Source of the DNA: Phoronis australis
Taxonomy: Eukaryota; Phoronida; Phoronidae
NCBI GenBank assembly: GCA_002633005.1
Contig: NMRA01000077.1
Location: 666,498-730,497 of the forward strand
Direction: 5' to 3'
DNA: 64,000 nt
The position numbers were made by a program, and so were the translations under genes. Below are positions 40,684 through 53,927 of this stretch, one piece after another; position 1 is the first letter of the stretch; every line of letters begins with the position of its first letter. The notes below the pieces were generated by a model, which saw only the letters and a list, made by a program, of their open reading frames with translations, did not search any database and was not told where the DNA came from.

Positions 40684-41620
40684 TCAGGTCAAAAAATAAC
40701 TTATTGAAGGGAAGTTCGCTTTCTTCCTCCAGGACTGAACGGAGCCGTTTTTTCCAACCAAAAATGCCTTTCTGTATTTCTTCCATTGAGATTTCCTCCC
40801 ATGACATAATTATCCTGTCATTTAACTAGTGCTCAGTTAACTCTCCTCTCATTTCTTGTTATGAGAGAGTCCCATATGGCTTAGTCTGGCATAGTCTGGC
40901 ATAGTCCATTGGATTGCAGTCAGAACTGAGTGGAGGCCACTCATCTTTCTTTATAAATTTTGTTGTGGCATCCTCCAGATGAGCGTGGGTTATCTTGCTC
41001 ACGTGTGAAGGAGACCTATCTTGCTGAAACACATAATTATTTCCAGGATAAAGTTGCCTGCAATCCGGGAGAAGATTTTCATCCAATAACTGCATGTATC
41101 TTTGACTGCTAACTTTGGCTCTAACAGTGTCAATAAAATGAATATTTGGTTTTCCTTCCCAGGATACTCCAGCGGAAACCATTACTTTTTGGAAAACCTG
41201 GAAGTTCATGATAGAGTCGTGATGGCGGAATTTCTTGTTTTTGTTTCCCATAAACATGATCGTTTTGGCAATTTTAGCAATTTCAAGCGTAAAGTCTTTT
41301 TCATCAGTGAAAATGATTCTTTTCACATTCAGTGGTTGAGTAGCGGTCATGCAAGTATCAGCATGGAGTTTTTCTTTTCCTTCAAACATTTTGATCTCTC
41401 CGTGATACTCATATTCTTTTGAATGGTTTTAAATCCAGTTTTTTTTTCGCCTTTATTTACACAGAAGACTTGCTCACTTGTAAATTGTTTGCAACTTCTC
41501 TCAGAGATTTGTGATTCCCTATGATCAGGTGGATGTCAACAAAACTTGAGGCAGAAATAAGTGTTTTCAATGCGCTAGACCCTTCGTCTTTGAGATGGAT
41601 TTGTCCATTGCAGCCTTATG
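40684..41620 (-). pseudogene. Tc1/mariner transposase pseudogene
   Basis: On the minus strand an uninterrupted stretch (40859-41389) carries the DDE core: IIFTDEKDF with the first Asp, then GKPNIHFIDT, then YVFQQDRSPSH with the second Asp, then SDCNPMDY, where the third catalytic acid is expected. These are hallmarks of Tc1/mariner transposases, which cut and paste DNA at TA sites. Upstream, in pieces, lies a helix-turn-helix-like SLREVANNLQVSKSSV followed by a stop. Downstream, after a stop, lies SWEEISMEEIQKGIFGWKKR, typical of the C terminus. Several stops and frame changes show the copy is dead. Inverted ends were not located. Confidence 0.88.
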
Positions 41621-42800
41621 ACAAGTGTTGTTTGGTACAAGAGTGTTTCTGGATGATATCTGTATACCCAATTGACGGATTTCATTGAAACCTAACATAG
41701 GATATATGTGATGATCATGCACTGGTACCGTTTTGTTTTTGACGAGGGCTTTTCAAATGTTGAGGAAGATAGATTCCGTATGATATCAAGGGAACTGATG
41801 GACAGATTTTAATGAAACTTGCCATGACTCGGAGGTATATGGTGAGAATGCGCCAGCACTATTTGATTTTTGGGCTGATTTGACTGCTACAGCACCTCCT
41901 AGTGGCCCCTGGAAACATCATTTGTGATGCACCGTGGGTGCATGTCAATGCCCCAGCATTGCGAGTCAGTTTTTGGCATACTTTTTTAAAAAATGTACAA
42001 CTAAAAATATGCCATCACTGTATCAATGCTCCAAGAACCAGCTATGCTATTTTGTGGCCTGATTTGAGTATCAGCATTGTAGAACTGAGATATGAAGGTG
42101 ATAAACATATATTGACTATTTGACCTTAGAAAATAACTCTGCTTGTCTATGAATGTGTTCAGATGTGTTGCTGATTATTTCCACATGATTTCTAGAGCCT
42201 GGCCATTATGGTGACCTGTCTAACCTTGAGTTTATTTATTTCAGTGGTTGCCAAGTAGAACACAAGCTGTTTTTGAAATTTTTAACTGAAGCTTTTTTAA
42301 TCAGTAGTTGTTCAAGTGTCTACACTTGTCTGATTGTCTTTCAATAGACATCTTTGCCTTATTCATGACATACCAAGTTTGCCATTTTCCAATTTCATTC
42401 GCAATATTCCATTACAAGTTGTGTGATCTGAAATGTGTCACAATCTGCTTGGTCATACTGTTGCCACCGGTCAACTGACATTTTATTGTGTTGAGCCATG
42501 GTCACAATCTTTTACTTCACAGCTTGAGTTTTGGACGAAATTTTAGCAGGAGTATGGCTGTTGTATTTGTATTTGATTAGAAATTCTTATTAGTTATGAC
42601 TCCAACTTTAATAATTCCTTGTCAATAGCATAATTCAGATATTAAACCTTAGGTTAATAACAGTGATAGTTTTGGGAAAACCTAGGCAGTGACTTAACCT
42701 CTGTTTTGAGTTCAAGTGTGAGTGGATAGTCTTGTTTAGACATTGTACCTTTTTGGTAATTAAAGTAATTGAATGGATTTGCTGTCCATATTTTTTGAAG

Positions 42801-42915
42801 GAAGAGCTTGCCCAGCCACCTGATGACTCATCAGATGACAGCAAATATACGTCAACATTCATGAGAAACAGGAAGGCACGTGGCTCCATCTACGTGAGAA
42901 AATCTGAGGGAGATG
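42801..42915 (+). CDS. erg: ERG exon: C-terminal tail, basic segment
   Basis: Donor GATG|GTAAGT is clear and leaves phase 1. The acceptor is less clear: TTTTTTGAAG ending at 42800 gives phase 0, but a nearby AG a few bases on could also serve. The exon encodes an acidic ELAQPPDDSSDDS stretch, then FMRNRKARGSIYVRKSEGD. The latter aligns with the RQRKRKLSFRRRTDKD segment after the cNBHD in vertebrate ERG. Frame and similarity support it; the exact 5' edge is uncertain. Confidence 0.85.
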
Positions 42916-44426
42916 GTAAGTTCTTTATTTCTAGTGTCTGCAGTTTTTCTAATTTCCATCAAGATTGATGTTTATCAATGTCTTACTTTTTTATTTTAAC
43001 AAATTGAATGTTAGGCGTTTTAAAACATTTTTTCCTACTCCTTTCAGTTTTGTTGTCTCTATTCCTAAAAACCTGTTTTAAGTGAGTAAGTTGCAGCCCA
43101 CAAAGTGTGGTTTGATCGAGCCATGTTAAGATTGTGTAGGACCGTAAAAAAAAGTTAGGGAAAATTTGGAACATTATGTCTCAAAAATGGCAGATTGAGT
43201 TGATGTGAAACAGATACTAGACACTGCTCTCAAAAACTGTTAGGAATTGGTTTTAAATTGTTCTACTTTTGCATGAGGGACTATAAAAAGTGTTACTTTT
43301 TTGATTTTCGTGGAAAACTGAAAAGTTGCGAGCATAAATCAAAACAAAATGATGCTTTAAAAATTTTAATTGGAGATTTCGTCATTAGCATCATTTTCGA
43401 ACAAAATTTGGTTTTGTTATTTATACTGTTTTTTTGCTGTCATTGTACTTTTCTTTGTTTTGTTAAGATAGACTAAAAAGACATGATCACATGGCAAAAT
43501 TAATGGAAGAATGGTAAAAAGTCAAAAATCAAATTTTGCAAGCTTTCTGCTTTCAGAAAATATGTACTTTTTTGGAATTAAAATTATAGTTTTGTGGATA
43601 TTTGACTTAATACACAGTGGTGTTGATAAGGTCCTGCATAACCTTAAGCTGTATAATAATCAGTGTTGTATAGGTCATCGTGTGACACCATCTATTGTCA
43701 ATTAGACAGGGACGAGATGTGTTCACTACTACACAGTGGTAGTGCTGACTCGTTGTTACGTCTGGCTATGATCCAGTGCAGACGACATAAAGGTGATGTT
43801 GTCATCTGCTAGATGTAGATTGTGATCTGCTCCTCACTCCCAGTTAAACAGTCATCGGCTTCTCCGTGTACGTGAATGAAACAAGCTACGGTAAAAATCC
43901 TTCAAATAACGACACAATATGGCGGACTAGTGTAATGTAATTGTGTCAAGTTGCCTAACAAAAATCACTCCTATTAGAAATGTTCATTTTATAATATCAA
44001 CGTAGTTGGAATTGTACAAATGTCACCAAAGAGCATTTGGTAAAATATTGAGCATTTGCAGTAGTGTTGTAGTAAGCCTTTATAAATTAGAGAAATGATT
44101 TTAGCAATTATTTGAGGAATTGTTACCGTACTTCATTTCGGACAGGGAAAGCTTGTTTTCTCATTCGACTGTAATTCTGTAACATTGAGTAAAAAAATTA
44201 ACACTTTCTCTCGTGATCAGTGTGTAACTGGGAGTTATGGGTCATTCTAACACGCATGATATTGAGCTGTGACCGTCACTGAATGACAGTTTATAAAGTA
44301 CCCTCATTACCAAGGACCACAGTTTATCAACCTTTTTAAATTTCAAATTGTCATCATCTTAAATTATGTATTTTTTCAATCACATTAGGGCGTTCTCCTG
44401 TTTAATGACTTGGCCAGACATATTGG

Positions 44427-45027
44427 GCCTTTCATACTGACGTCGACATGTCGATGATTTAGGGAGTTGCGATCAGTACGAGTGGTTAACTTCAGTCCTC
44501 GATCGAAGCTAACAGCGCCAGTTAATTTTGTTCTAAACAGGTGGATTTAATAGTGGAGCGTCGAATAATGCTACGGTGCAGTATTAATGGTCAACTTCGG
44601 TCCCATTGAAGTTATCGCCAGGTGCCACTGTTATCGTCAACAATTAAAGGGTAGTGTAGTCACTAATAGTTATTATAGTTTGCTCGAATAATCACCAATC
44701 AAATTAAAAATAGATTTTGTGTCAGTTAGGTTATGGAAATTTTCCCAAATTGTCACAGTTTAAAAACCTTAGGATACAACACTACCTTGTGATTACTTTG
44801 ATGACCACAGCGTCACCTACCGTTTACTTTGATGACCACAGCGTCACCTACCGTTTACTTCGATGACCACAGCGTCACCTACCGTTTACTTCGATGACCA
44901 CAGCGTCACCTACCATTTACTTTGATGTCCGTTAACTACCGAAGCCAGTATGAACAGTTTAGTTAAATTCACAGTTTACGTCGACGCTTTGCTCAGACCG
45001 GAGTTGAGTCAGTATGAAAAGGCCTAT
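44427..45027. mobile_element. Possible MITE with short inverted ends
   Basis: GGGCCTTTCATACTGACG at the left and the inverted TCAGTATGAAAAGGCC at the right suggest a roughly 600-bp element. Inside is a 31-bp array. Only about 16-18 bases of the ends match, so the call is tentative. Confidence 0.45.
44793..44928. repeat. 31-bp minisatellite, about 4 copies
   Basis: The unit contains TTTGATGACCACAGCGTCAC and CTACCGTTTAC with TTT/TTC variants. It lies within the possible MITE. Confidence 0.93.
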
Positions 45028-45656
45028 AGAGTGGTTGTGAGTGTTGTGTGGGTGTGATAACATCTTGCTCCTTTGTTAACTGCTGAGCACAGTCTTGTCT
45101 CCTATGACAACATGCAGGCCAATTTACTACCAGGCTTCCAAGTGTTGCACAAACCAAAAGGGACTACTTTCGACATCCAGTAGCAGAACAACAACAACGA
45201 ATAAGTGATGGTAGCCGAGGTCATGTTTTATCGATTTGTCAAGAACCATTTATCAGTATTGAGACTTGTTCCATGAAAGATTTGGCTTCAGTTGGGAGTG
45301 GACTTGAGCATGCATTAGTAACTTCATGAAGTCGAGTCATTTTCAAACTGGTTTGTTGAGTAAAGAAGAGACGCTCCTCCCACTTGTTTTGGATTCACCC
45401 AAAAATGTAAACATTATTGAGGAATGGATCCCAGCGGCCCGTTTCATTAAAAGCCACACATTCAGTCATAACTGGTTCTATGAGTAGGGCGGTCGAATTC
45501 GGCCATTTTGTTTTTGGATCGATGATTTTGTCGTGCTGAATGTCCAAGTTTAAAATTTTAACTTGTGTGAAAGTTTAAGAGAGTTATTGGAGATTTGTAC
45601 AATTATCGAACAAAAGAGAGCTGACTCTGCAACCATAAGTGCCAGAATGGGCCGTA

Positions 45657-45750
45657 TAAGATATTGGCTACAGCATTCATCTGCCCAACTTGTTGTACTA
45701 TACAACCGAACAAGTTGGACTCAACGGGAGAACGCCATAATGAATCCGGA
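45657..45750 (+). repeat. Dispersed repeat, copy 1
   Basis: AGATATTGGCTACAG, CCCAACTTGTTG, CGAACAAGTTGG and GAGAACGCCATAATG occur here in the same order as in the reverse complement of 63908-64000. The CCAACTTGTT...AACAAGTTGG pair is itself an inverted repeat. Family unknown. Confidence 0.75.
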
Positions 45751-47473
45751 ATGAGCACAGAAACTTAACATGAGCATAAAAATGTTAGGATTTAAAAGTG
45801 TATATTATATGTGTTGTCAATTCATTTGGTATTTGAAGAAGTAACTGACAAACTGTTCTTAAGTCGCTTGGTGAAGATGGTGTGCCTTGAACTTGCTGTT
45901 GAGTTATTTAGTCGTGTAGACGGCCATTATTCTGTCAACTTCTTTCTCTATCACTTGTTCCATTAATATTCCATTAGTGTGGCTTCTACTGTATTACTTT
46001 GGTTGTATCGTTTAATTTTGTGTATTTTGTATTTGCTTGCAATTCTAAGGATTTCATCAATGTCAAAACTTGTGATCATGTGCTACGCTTGTAGTGCACG
46101 GCAATATTTCATTAAGTTGTGTCATTTTCTTGCATTTTTGCGAGTTCATTAGATCTGTGCAACGCAGGCCTTGCGTTTTAGGTGGTGAGATTTACCGTCA
46201 ACTTAATCGTATGGCACATTCCTCGACAATCTTTGACACAAAAGATTTTATAAAAGACTCTATATTACTATTCATTTAGTCTTATTGTAGATCAATTAAA
46301 TTCTTTATTTTTACATGATTGATGCCTTATCATACTGGTACCAAGAAGAATGTTTCAGTGGATCCATGAAGTCATGTGACAGCTGCTGTTCTCCCTCATG
46401 TTGTTTGCATGTCACTAAGTTTTCTGTGATCTCACCGGATATTTGTGAGCCGACAACTGTTTCGTAATTTCTTTGAAAAGCGAGAGCTGCACCAAAGATG
46501 AAATTCTAGAATTGATAGCTAGCATTTTTATTTGTCAGAGGATGGCCTGAGGTCTAGTTAATAATCAAATTCTATGACACTGTATATTATACGTCTGTTG
46601 TGAGTATAATAATAATAAAAATAACGACAAGCAAGAGATATTTTGCTTCAGTCCTACGAATAGTGTAGCTACCTCAAAAGTTTGTATGTGAAGCCATTGG
46701 CTTTATAGGTGATATACCATAATACCTTTTTTGTGAACATTTGGCATGTATGATAAGGAAAAATATCCCGGACTTACTTGAGTTGAATGCAACGTTTCAA
46801 GCTTGTGCAACACCAGGGGTGTGTTGATCTTGAGGTAATACACATTCTTAGGTAATATGTATGTAAAAGACTGAATCTCATGAGGAAAAAGTTCCACTTA
46901 CCCTGCTCACCATTGAGATTCCCTTTTGCTCTCAGACAACTTTTATTAAGCCTATTCATCACACTGTTTGTAGCAAAGTTCGTTTGTTGTTCTTTGCTAT
47001 TTGGGGATCAAATGATAGATTGAATTTTCCCAATGTCAGCCTAAAAGTTCACTGAAGCATCAGTTCTTACAAGATTAGTTTTTAGTTGAATATGTCGATT
47101 TTTGTATATTCATATCAGAAACCAATGTGTTAGTTTATCAAAACGGAATGTTATAAGCAATTTCTGAAGGCATGCTCGCAGGTTTTTGATGGGCAATGGG
47201 GGAACATTGCAGACAGGGCCTTCCTAGAGGTGTGGGGGTTCCCCCATGAAATTTTCCGAATTTATTCATGTTAACATGTATTTTTGTTCATTTCGGAGGT
47301 ACTTATTACGATTCACGAGTTAAACTTGAACTCCCAAAAAAAAACCGCTTAAATCTTTGGTAATGATCGCAAGTACTTTGAGCCAGAACCCCCGTTAGAC
47401 ATGTACACGGTCATAAAAAAACTGTACCCCTGACAGGGTTTTCGACATGTGCAAATTCCTTACAAAGAACTAT

Positions 47474-47530
47474 ATAGCGCACTCAAGTCCAGCAATCTGA
47501 GACCTGTGGTTCAATTCCCAGTTGGGGCTC
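47474..47530 (+). mobile_element. tRNA-like SINE fragment
   Basis: GGTTCAATTCC at 47508-47518 matches the Pol III B box, and TAGCGCACTCAAG at 47474 is a weak A box at shortened spacing. It is followed by CAGTTGGGGCT, similar to the CAGTCGGGGCA after the B box of the 15715-16000 elements. It is probably a related, decayed SINE. Confidence 0.45.
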
Positions 47531-49952
47531 CTGATTGGCTGTGTGTTTATTTGATATATTTCTCTACAGGCCAACCTCAACGTCTATAAATTAACTATAT
47601 AGTTATGGTCTTCAAAAGAAACACTATTCTTGTTATACTATGGGAAAAAGTAAAATTATTTTATAAAACCACCAGAAATACTCCTTTTATGTAATTCACA
47701 GCGGTCTTCACGTTCTTCAAGCTTCCACCCTTTCGATGGCGGTCAATCCTATTTCAATTTTTTGGTTGTTTGTACTGAATGCTTGATGATAACCCTAGCT
47801 ACGAATTCATGGACGATGGCCGTAGAAACGAAAGTTTCATTATCAACTTCAGCATGTGTATTACACTCAAGTAAATAACCCCGAAATGAAAAAGGGTCAT
47901 GATTCAGTGGAGGGATACAACTTGACTCATTTCTGACTGGGATTATAAATATCGTTATGGAGAACTTGGTAAAGGACTTATAACTTTCTTTATGTAAAAT
48001 GTTGCCCTCCGTGATACACAGTAAATTTACGATTTTAAGTTTACTTTTAGAAATGTGATTGGCTGGGAGCACATTTTGGCCCTAACTGTCAGTTTCTGTA
48101 GTGCAGCTTAGAAAACTGTCAATAAGTTACTCAGGTATTGACAAAATTCACCACTCATCTTACCAGAGTTCAGAAATTTCATCGTATACTTCTCTCTGAG
48201 TCAGTTTTTAATGTCATCTTATCTTTGATGCTGGCATTTCCTCCGGGATAATTCTACACTTTCAGTCACTTTCTGACTCTCTGCTATGCCAGGTGACCTA
48301 ATTTGTAAACACTGCCTCTGATGGTCACGTGACACTCGTTTTTCCGACTCCGGCACGTGCGCAAAAAAGCCTATTAATTGGTCCAGTTTTATTTTTTTAT
48401 ATCTATAAGTTTATTTGGTCCAGTCTTATTAACTTGCGTGATTTTCAAAACAATGACCTTCACAGAAGTGTCTTGTGCACATTACACCAGCTGTCACAAC
48501 CACCAAGAACAGTTCTAATAATATTCCAATAGCAAAATGGTATTTTTCTTTCTTCGTTGTTTGGGTCAGCCTCCAAACTTTGAAACATGGTGTCTTTGAA
48601 AAGAGCCAACGGATTTTCTCGGTGTTTGAATTTTCAGACAGGGCGATCATCCGATACGAGAAGTATGTCTCAGATTTTTGATTCATTGATTTTTTATGTG
48701 TTACTTATGATAAGAGTCACGTTAATGTTGGAAAAGTGATTGGAAATCAGGATAATTTTCAGATTAAAAAAAAACGTTCAATTGGTTCGTTTTTTAAAAA
48801 TCTCAAACACAGTTTTGAAGCAAATTAGTCAAAGTTTTGTTATCCAAAGTTTTAATTGACAGTGGCTAGTTAATTAGATATTTTGTAATAAAGATAGTAT
48901 AAAAATTAAACGTTCGTGCAGCCTTAATTGCGTCACATTACTGTGTTTTTAGTAACATGTTGAAAAAAGACAGTTACATTGACAGTAAAATGACAGTATC
49001 ACCAAATTGCTGATGTTCAAAAAGAACTATTCCAAACTCAGTTACATTTTTGTTTTATTTCAAGACAATTATGTACAAAACTACAGATTTTAATTCAGTA
49101 AAAGGAAATATTTTGTGAACATAGAAAGCTTGTAGAAATTTATTTTTGACTTTTACGGTTCACATGATCAGTAAAATTCAACAAAAAGGTACGTTATTAG
49201 CATAACAATACAAACTACATACTTATACTAACTAAAAAGTTAAAATCTATAGTTATGCAAATATTTGGCCATTTAATACAGATTGTGGATAAGGTCCAAC
49301 ATAACCTTATAGTAAAACAATTAATGTCTCTGAGATGTGTGAACACGTGGAAAAATAATTGGACTCCTTGTTTTGTTCATAAGCTGTATGCCTTTATGTA
49401 AGCTAAGAACTGAGTTCTGTTTTTTTTCATAAACTCACTTGGCCCGTTAGTTTGTGTTCATTTGTAGCCTAACATTGTTTTCTCTGGAAACTTCCTTGCT
49501 TTCACCAGACTTCACAGATCATGACTTAGATTAGAGTCTGTTATGTAGTCTCTGCTTAGTTGTTTGAATATTAACTTGAGTTCTTAAAACAAGTTCTGGC
49601 AACAAAAATCATCTTCATTTGCTATGGGGTTTCTTCTTTTTAATGTGAAAAATTGTATCTTTTTTGTGCTAATCAGTGTTAATTTTTCAAATAAAGTTGG
49701 ATTACAGATGTTGGACCGCGTGAATATGTTGTCACTTGGTGAAGCAGATCTTGTGTTAGTGTTGTGGATTGTATGTTTTCCCTGACCAAGGTCACAGATT
49801 TGCCAGTTATGGCTAATGAACCATTCATTGTAGTTGAATTGTCATTTGTTGTTCACAATATGAAAAATGAACTTTCCTATTCGTTGGTTAACATTATTTT
49901 TTATGACTAACATGACCTCTGGTGGCTCATTCTGATTGGTCTGTTGGTGCAG

Positions 49953-50069
49953 ATGAGAAGTCAAGTGGCAGGAGACCGCGTAAGCTACGTTCTAAGGGAC
50001 GTGAGGCTGAAGATAATAGACGGAGTTTGGCATACTCGAGTGATGAAGACGTCAGGCACTCGGGTGTTG
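49953..50069 (+). CDS. erg: ERG exon: C-terminal tail, Arg/Lys-rich
   Basis: Acceptor GTTGGTGCAG; the best donor is GTTG|GTGCGT, phase 1 at both ends, 117 nt. It encodes DEKSSGRRPRKLRSKGREAEDNRR, a basic stretch with several R-x-R-like clusters of the sort that act as ER-retention signals in ERG tails, then an acidic YSSDEDVR run. An earlier donor at TCGG|GTGTTG would shorten it by two codons in the same frame. The low complexity makes homology weak; the splice phases carry the call. Confidence 0.75.
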
Positions 50070-50688
50070 GTGCGTACAATGAGCAAGTTTCTTTCCGTTT
50101 AGCCATCTGATAAAATTAACATAATTACAGCAACTGTTATTTAATTTGGGATGTATTGATATTAACCAGTAAGTGGAAAGTTAGTGCAACTTTAAAAAAG
50201 ATCAAAGCAATATAAATTAAAGCTGCATTTGTCCCTGTTTAGTTGGATAAAGACCTTTCACTCTAAAAAATCAGTGGTATAATATTCCTTATAGAGATGG
50301 GATTCTATAATTCCAACAAGAGCGTTAAAACCATGAGTGATTGAAGGAAATGCTTAAGAGTTTATTGGGGTTTGCCAACTCTAAAATTGTGAATTCAAAA
50401 ATGGCACATGTATGCATTGCCTGTGACTTGAGTTGCTAATGTATACAGAATATTATTATGATAAGGAATATTATCAGACTCATGACTTTATGGCAGTAAA
50501 AGGCCTAATTTGACTTTTGTTTTTAGGCAGCGAAATAGGGTGAAATGCAGCTTTAGATATGATTTGAAAATGTTGCTATAGGCAAAATATTAACTTTTTC
50601 GCCGTCTCGAACTAGATTTTTACTGTAATTGTCACTTTGCCTGAGTGTCAGCTTGTAGCCTCTCACATGGTAATGGTATCTGTTTCAG
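50070..50688 (+). other. ERG intron, nothing notable
   Basis: AT-rich, with no repeat or coding signal that I could identify. Confidence 0.7.
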
Positions 50689-50835
50689 GAATACTTGAGT
50701 TTTCTCCTGAAAAAGCTGGGATGGATGTCACCCCGGCAGACTTTGCATTTAGCACGCAGAAGCGCCGCAATTATCGTGATCACCATAGGCGCAAGGATGA
50801 CCGGAAACCAGGAAATACCATCAACTCATTAGCAG
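50689..50835 (+). CDS. erg: ERG exon: C-terminal tail
   Basis: Bounded by CTGTTTCAG and GCAG|GTATTC, this exon is 147 nt long, phase 1 at both ends and a multiple of three. It encodes ILEFSPEKAGMDVTPADFAF followed by a basic RRNYRDHHRRKDDRK run. Because length and phases are symmetric it could be a cassette exon. No firm counterpart in vertebrate ERG was recognised in this variable region. Confidence 0.8.
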
Positions 50836-53800
50836 GTATTCTCCTCTTAACAATCTGTTGCTTAGTTACTATTCTCTCATGTTCTTCTATTACTGTCTTA
50901 CTGCTTCTTCAGTGTTCCTAATTTTCGTGGGCGTGGCTTTTTATGCTAATTACACTTGTGTGGGTGTAACCACATGTCACATGGCACAGCTTTGTGTTAA
51001 TTAATGGCTTAATTCGTGTTAAGCACATTCTGGGGCAATGTCTCTTTTACTAATTAACTTTTGTCATTGACTGCTTCATTATAAGTATCATTTAGTTTTT
51101 ACCAGATGTAGTTTAAAGCAAGGCAGTGCGTGAACTATATCTTAAGCTTTGGACAAACCAGAAAATTGTCATCGTGTATATGAATTATCGTATTTGCCCT
51201 AGTAAGCACACATGCCCCTATAAGTGCCCCCCCCACGGGTTTTCAGACTTCACTAAAATAAGCGCCCAGTCTATGAATGCCGTATACATGCAAAAAGTGC
51301 CTTACCTACAGTTCTAGAATTCTACAGTGACGTCTTCAATTTATCAGTAAGATCCGACAGTCCTGAAAAAATTATTGTGCGCGGAATTCGTTGACCATGA
51401 ACTTCGCCGCTATGTATTTAGCCGTGACTATACACTTCAAATTTCAAAGTTTTGCTCATCTTGCGAGGGAGATGTCCTATTATGGTCTGGCCTTTCGGAA
51501 CAGATGCAGTGTACATGTCTAAGCGATTGTATTGTATCTTTCTGGTACAGATATTCTTCCTAAACAGGAATCCAAATTTCTTTGTACACGTGAAAACCGC
51601 GAATCGAAGACTAATAAAAACTTGACCTTTGTTAAAAGCACGTGGCCAGGAAGCGCGCACTACATTCAAGTACCTGTCATCGAAGATTAATCTTTGGGAA
51701 CTATCTATTCATGAAACGGGTAGCATAGCATCGGCAAGAAATAAGTACCCGCATTTATTTCCGAAAGTTTCTAATACCGTAAAAAACGTTTGCGTTATTT
51801 TTAGGAGGAATTATTAAATTGATCGTAATTGGTGTTTTTAAAGTCAAAATGACCCACTGATAGTAAATACTTCCGCACCCTTGTACCCCCGAATCTCCCA
51901 AAAAATAGCTGTTAGACTGTCACGCATCCAGTCACCCGGCGACTCAATGACATCGGCCTTACCGAGACAATTCTTGAACGTTTTTTAGCAGATGAGATCA
52001 ACAAGTGCTAAATAAAACACGTTTGTGTTAATTTCTTTAGTTACAATGCACACCTAGATCATTACATTGCAGGCACGCGCTCGCTCACTTACACAGACGA
52101 ACTTCAAAACAAACATCACGTGACAACAACATGTGTGTTTGTCCAGAGATTTTTCTAGTGTTGCGCAATACGATCTAGTGCAGATTTGGACTTAATATGC
52201 AGTTAATCCCGACTTCACAGGAACTTAAAAATGTTAGGGGCGCTATTTTGAAAACTTAAGGAGGACTTCAGGTAATTTCTTGTGTCGAAACTATATTTTT
52301 ACTCAAGAATTCAAGTTGACCTATCGGCGATTGCGAGGCAGTGACGCATCAGTCGGCGAGTTTTTGCACTGGGATTTTCTGAAAAATGCTCGTAATTTAA
52401 CAACAAAGTTTGATAGCAATGCACTGCAATTTTGTAGAAACTCTGTCATAGGTTACATATGCGTCACAGAGCCTACATTTGATGAATTTTAGCTTACGAT
52501 TTCACCTGTTTCGGAAACTGGCAGGGTTTTAACCACTTTTGGGCTATAATAAGTGTCCCCCCCCCCTTCCTGAAGGAAATTTTTCCTGAGCACCTTGGGT
52601 GCTTATTAGGGCAAATACGGTGTGTAAATTTTCATTAGTCAAGCAAGCCGGTCTGTCTATTTCATTTTATGCACCTTTGCGCACATAAATTAGGGTTGCA
52701 GGTACAAATCTTCCTAACATCAAACTCTTTATCCTTTCTCCTAGCAACAATAAATAGTCTTCACTTTCAGACAAGAATCAACATATTTCATTATCTTAGG
52801 CTAAATTTAGCCGCTTCACAAAATTTATTTGTGCACAACTGTAGATGTCTTTGTTTACCGTGTGTGAGATATTGTGTTACTGCTGATTTCCTTGTGCACC
52901 TCATCAGTTGTTCCACTTTGCAGATAAACTTCGCTCTAGCCTTACTGACTTACATCATAGAGTGGGTAAGACTTAATGAAACACATGGCCTCCAGCCTAC
53001 ACCAGCCTGCTTGGGTCACTTACTTTGCCCACTCAGGAACAGAGTATTCCCAGGGTGTCAAATAACAAGAAACTCAAAAAATAAGGAGTGGGTGTTAAAC
53101 CAAAGGCATGGTTGCTAGAAAGTGAAATTTATTAAAATACGAGATGGGCTGAATATAGGCCTTAATCTGAATGGCCGTGATGCTGTTGTCAGATTGCCTG
53201 TCTAAATAATGTCTGAGTCTTACATCAAAGGTTAATAAAAATCTTTATTATCTTTTTTACATGGCAAAAGTTTACTCATTCTGATTACTATAAAGCTTCG
53301 TTGGAAACTCATTTAGTGCCAGTTTGAAGTTAACAATGGTGGACCTTTGGTACAATGTGATGTGCCACTTTGACAACTGTGATTTCATCGTTCAGCACAG
53401 CCGTTGTGTATTTTTGCTTGACTTAAAGCAGTGCTGTTCACTCTGTTGACCATGTGTTTGTTTTGTAGTATTGTGGCTTCAAATGTTTACCTGGGACCAT
53501 TACACATCCCAGCCTCTTGCTTAGTGTGTCTTTAATTAGCCTTATATATGTCTGTACTGTAAAATTGTATAAACGGTGCTGCATGAGTTGTTTGGTAAGA
53601 AGTACTGAGTAATGAGTTAGCTAGTGCCCTGTATGTAGCAATACACAAAATTACAAAACTTTTATGAAACGCAGATAGGGTCCAAGTTGGTACTACAGTG
53701 GGGATGGCCTCAGTAGAAACTGGATCTCTAACTGAACCAATCTCTTGCGGAAGAGTTGGACTCTATCGGCGTTATTCCAATTTAAGAAAGAATGCTTAAT

Positions 53801-53927
53801 ACTAAAACATTGGTTTCATACTTCATGTGTTTTTCTATGCCCTGAATCTTATTTCTTCTGTGCACATTTGGTAAATTTAGTGTAAACACTAGTTTGTTAC
53901 CTTATCGATGTTTGTGTGTAAACTTAG
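50836..53927 (+). other. ERG intron with transposon copy C
   Basis: Apart from the element at 51186-52622, no feature is recognised in 50836-51185 or 52623-53927. Confidence 0.65.
51186..52622. mobile_element. AATAAGC-terminal DNA transposon, long copy C
   Basis: The same family as the elements at 23902 and 25525. The left end TATCGTATTTGCCCTAGTAA and the inverted right end (reverse complement starting ACCGTATTTGCCCTAATAAG) frame 1.4 kb. Interior blocks are collinear with copy B, including GTGGCCAGGAAGCGCGC, AAAAACGTTTGCGTTATTTT, GTTAGACTGTCACGCATCCA and GATGAGATCAACAAGTGCTA. No intact transposase. Confidence 0.87.

Larger units (their letters stand above)
36284..42800 (+). other. ERG intron (about 6.5 kb)
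   Basis: It carries a near-perfect hairpin, a tRNA-like sequence, the candidate microexon, a 26-bp minisatellite and the Tc1/mariner pseudogene. Stretches at 38990-39420 and 41790-41960 look like old dispersed repeats with CTCF-like cores. The remainder shows nothing that I recognise. Confidence 0.6.
42916..49952 (+). other. ERG intron (about 7 kb)
   Basis: It contains a possible MITE (44427-45027), a dispersed repeat (45657-45750) and a tRNA-like fragment (47474-47530). Otherwise AT-rich with no exon recognised. Confidence 0.6.

Noticed and set aside
52669-53118. 149-codon open frame in an intron
   Set aside because: No domain or splice support recognised; composition looks like AT-rich intron.
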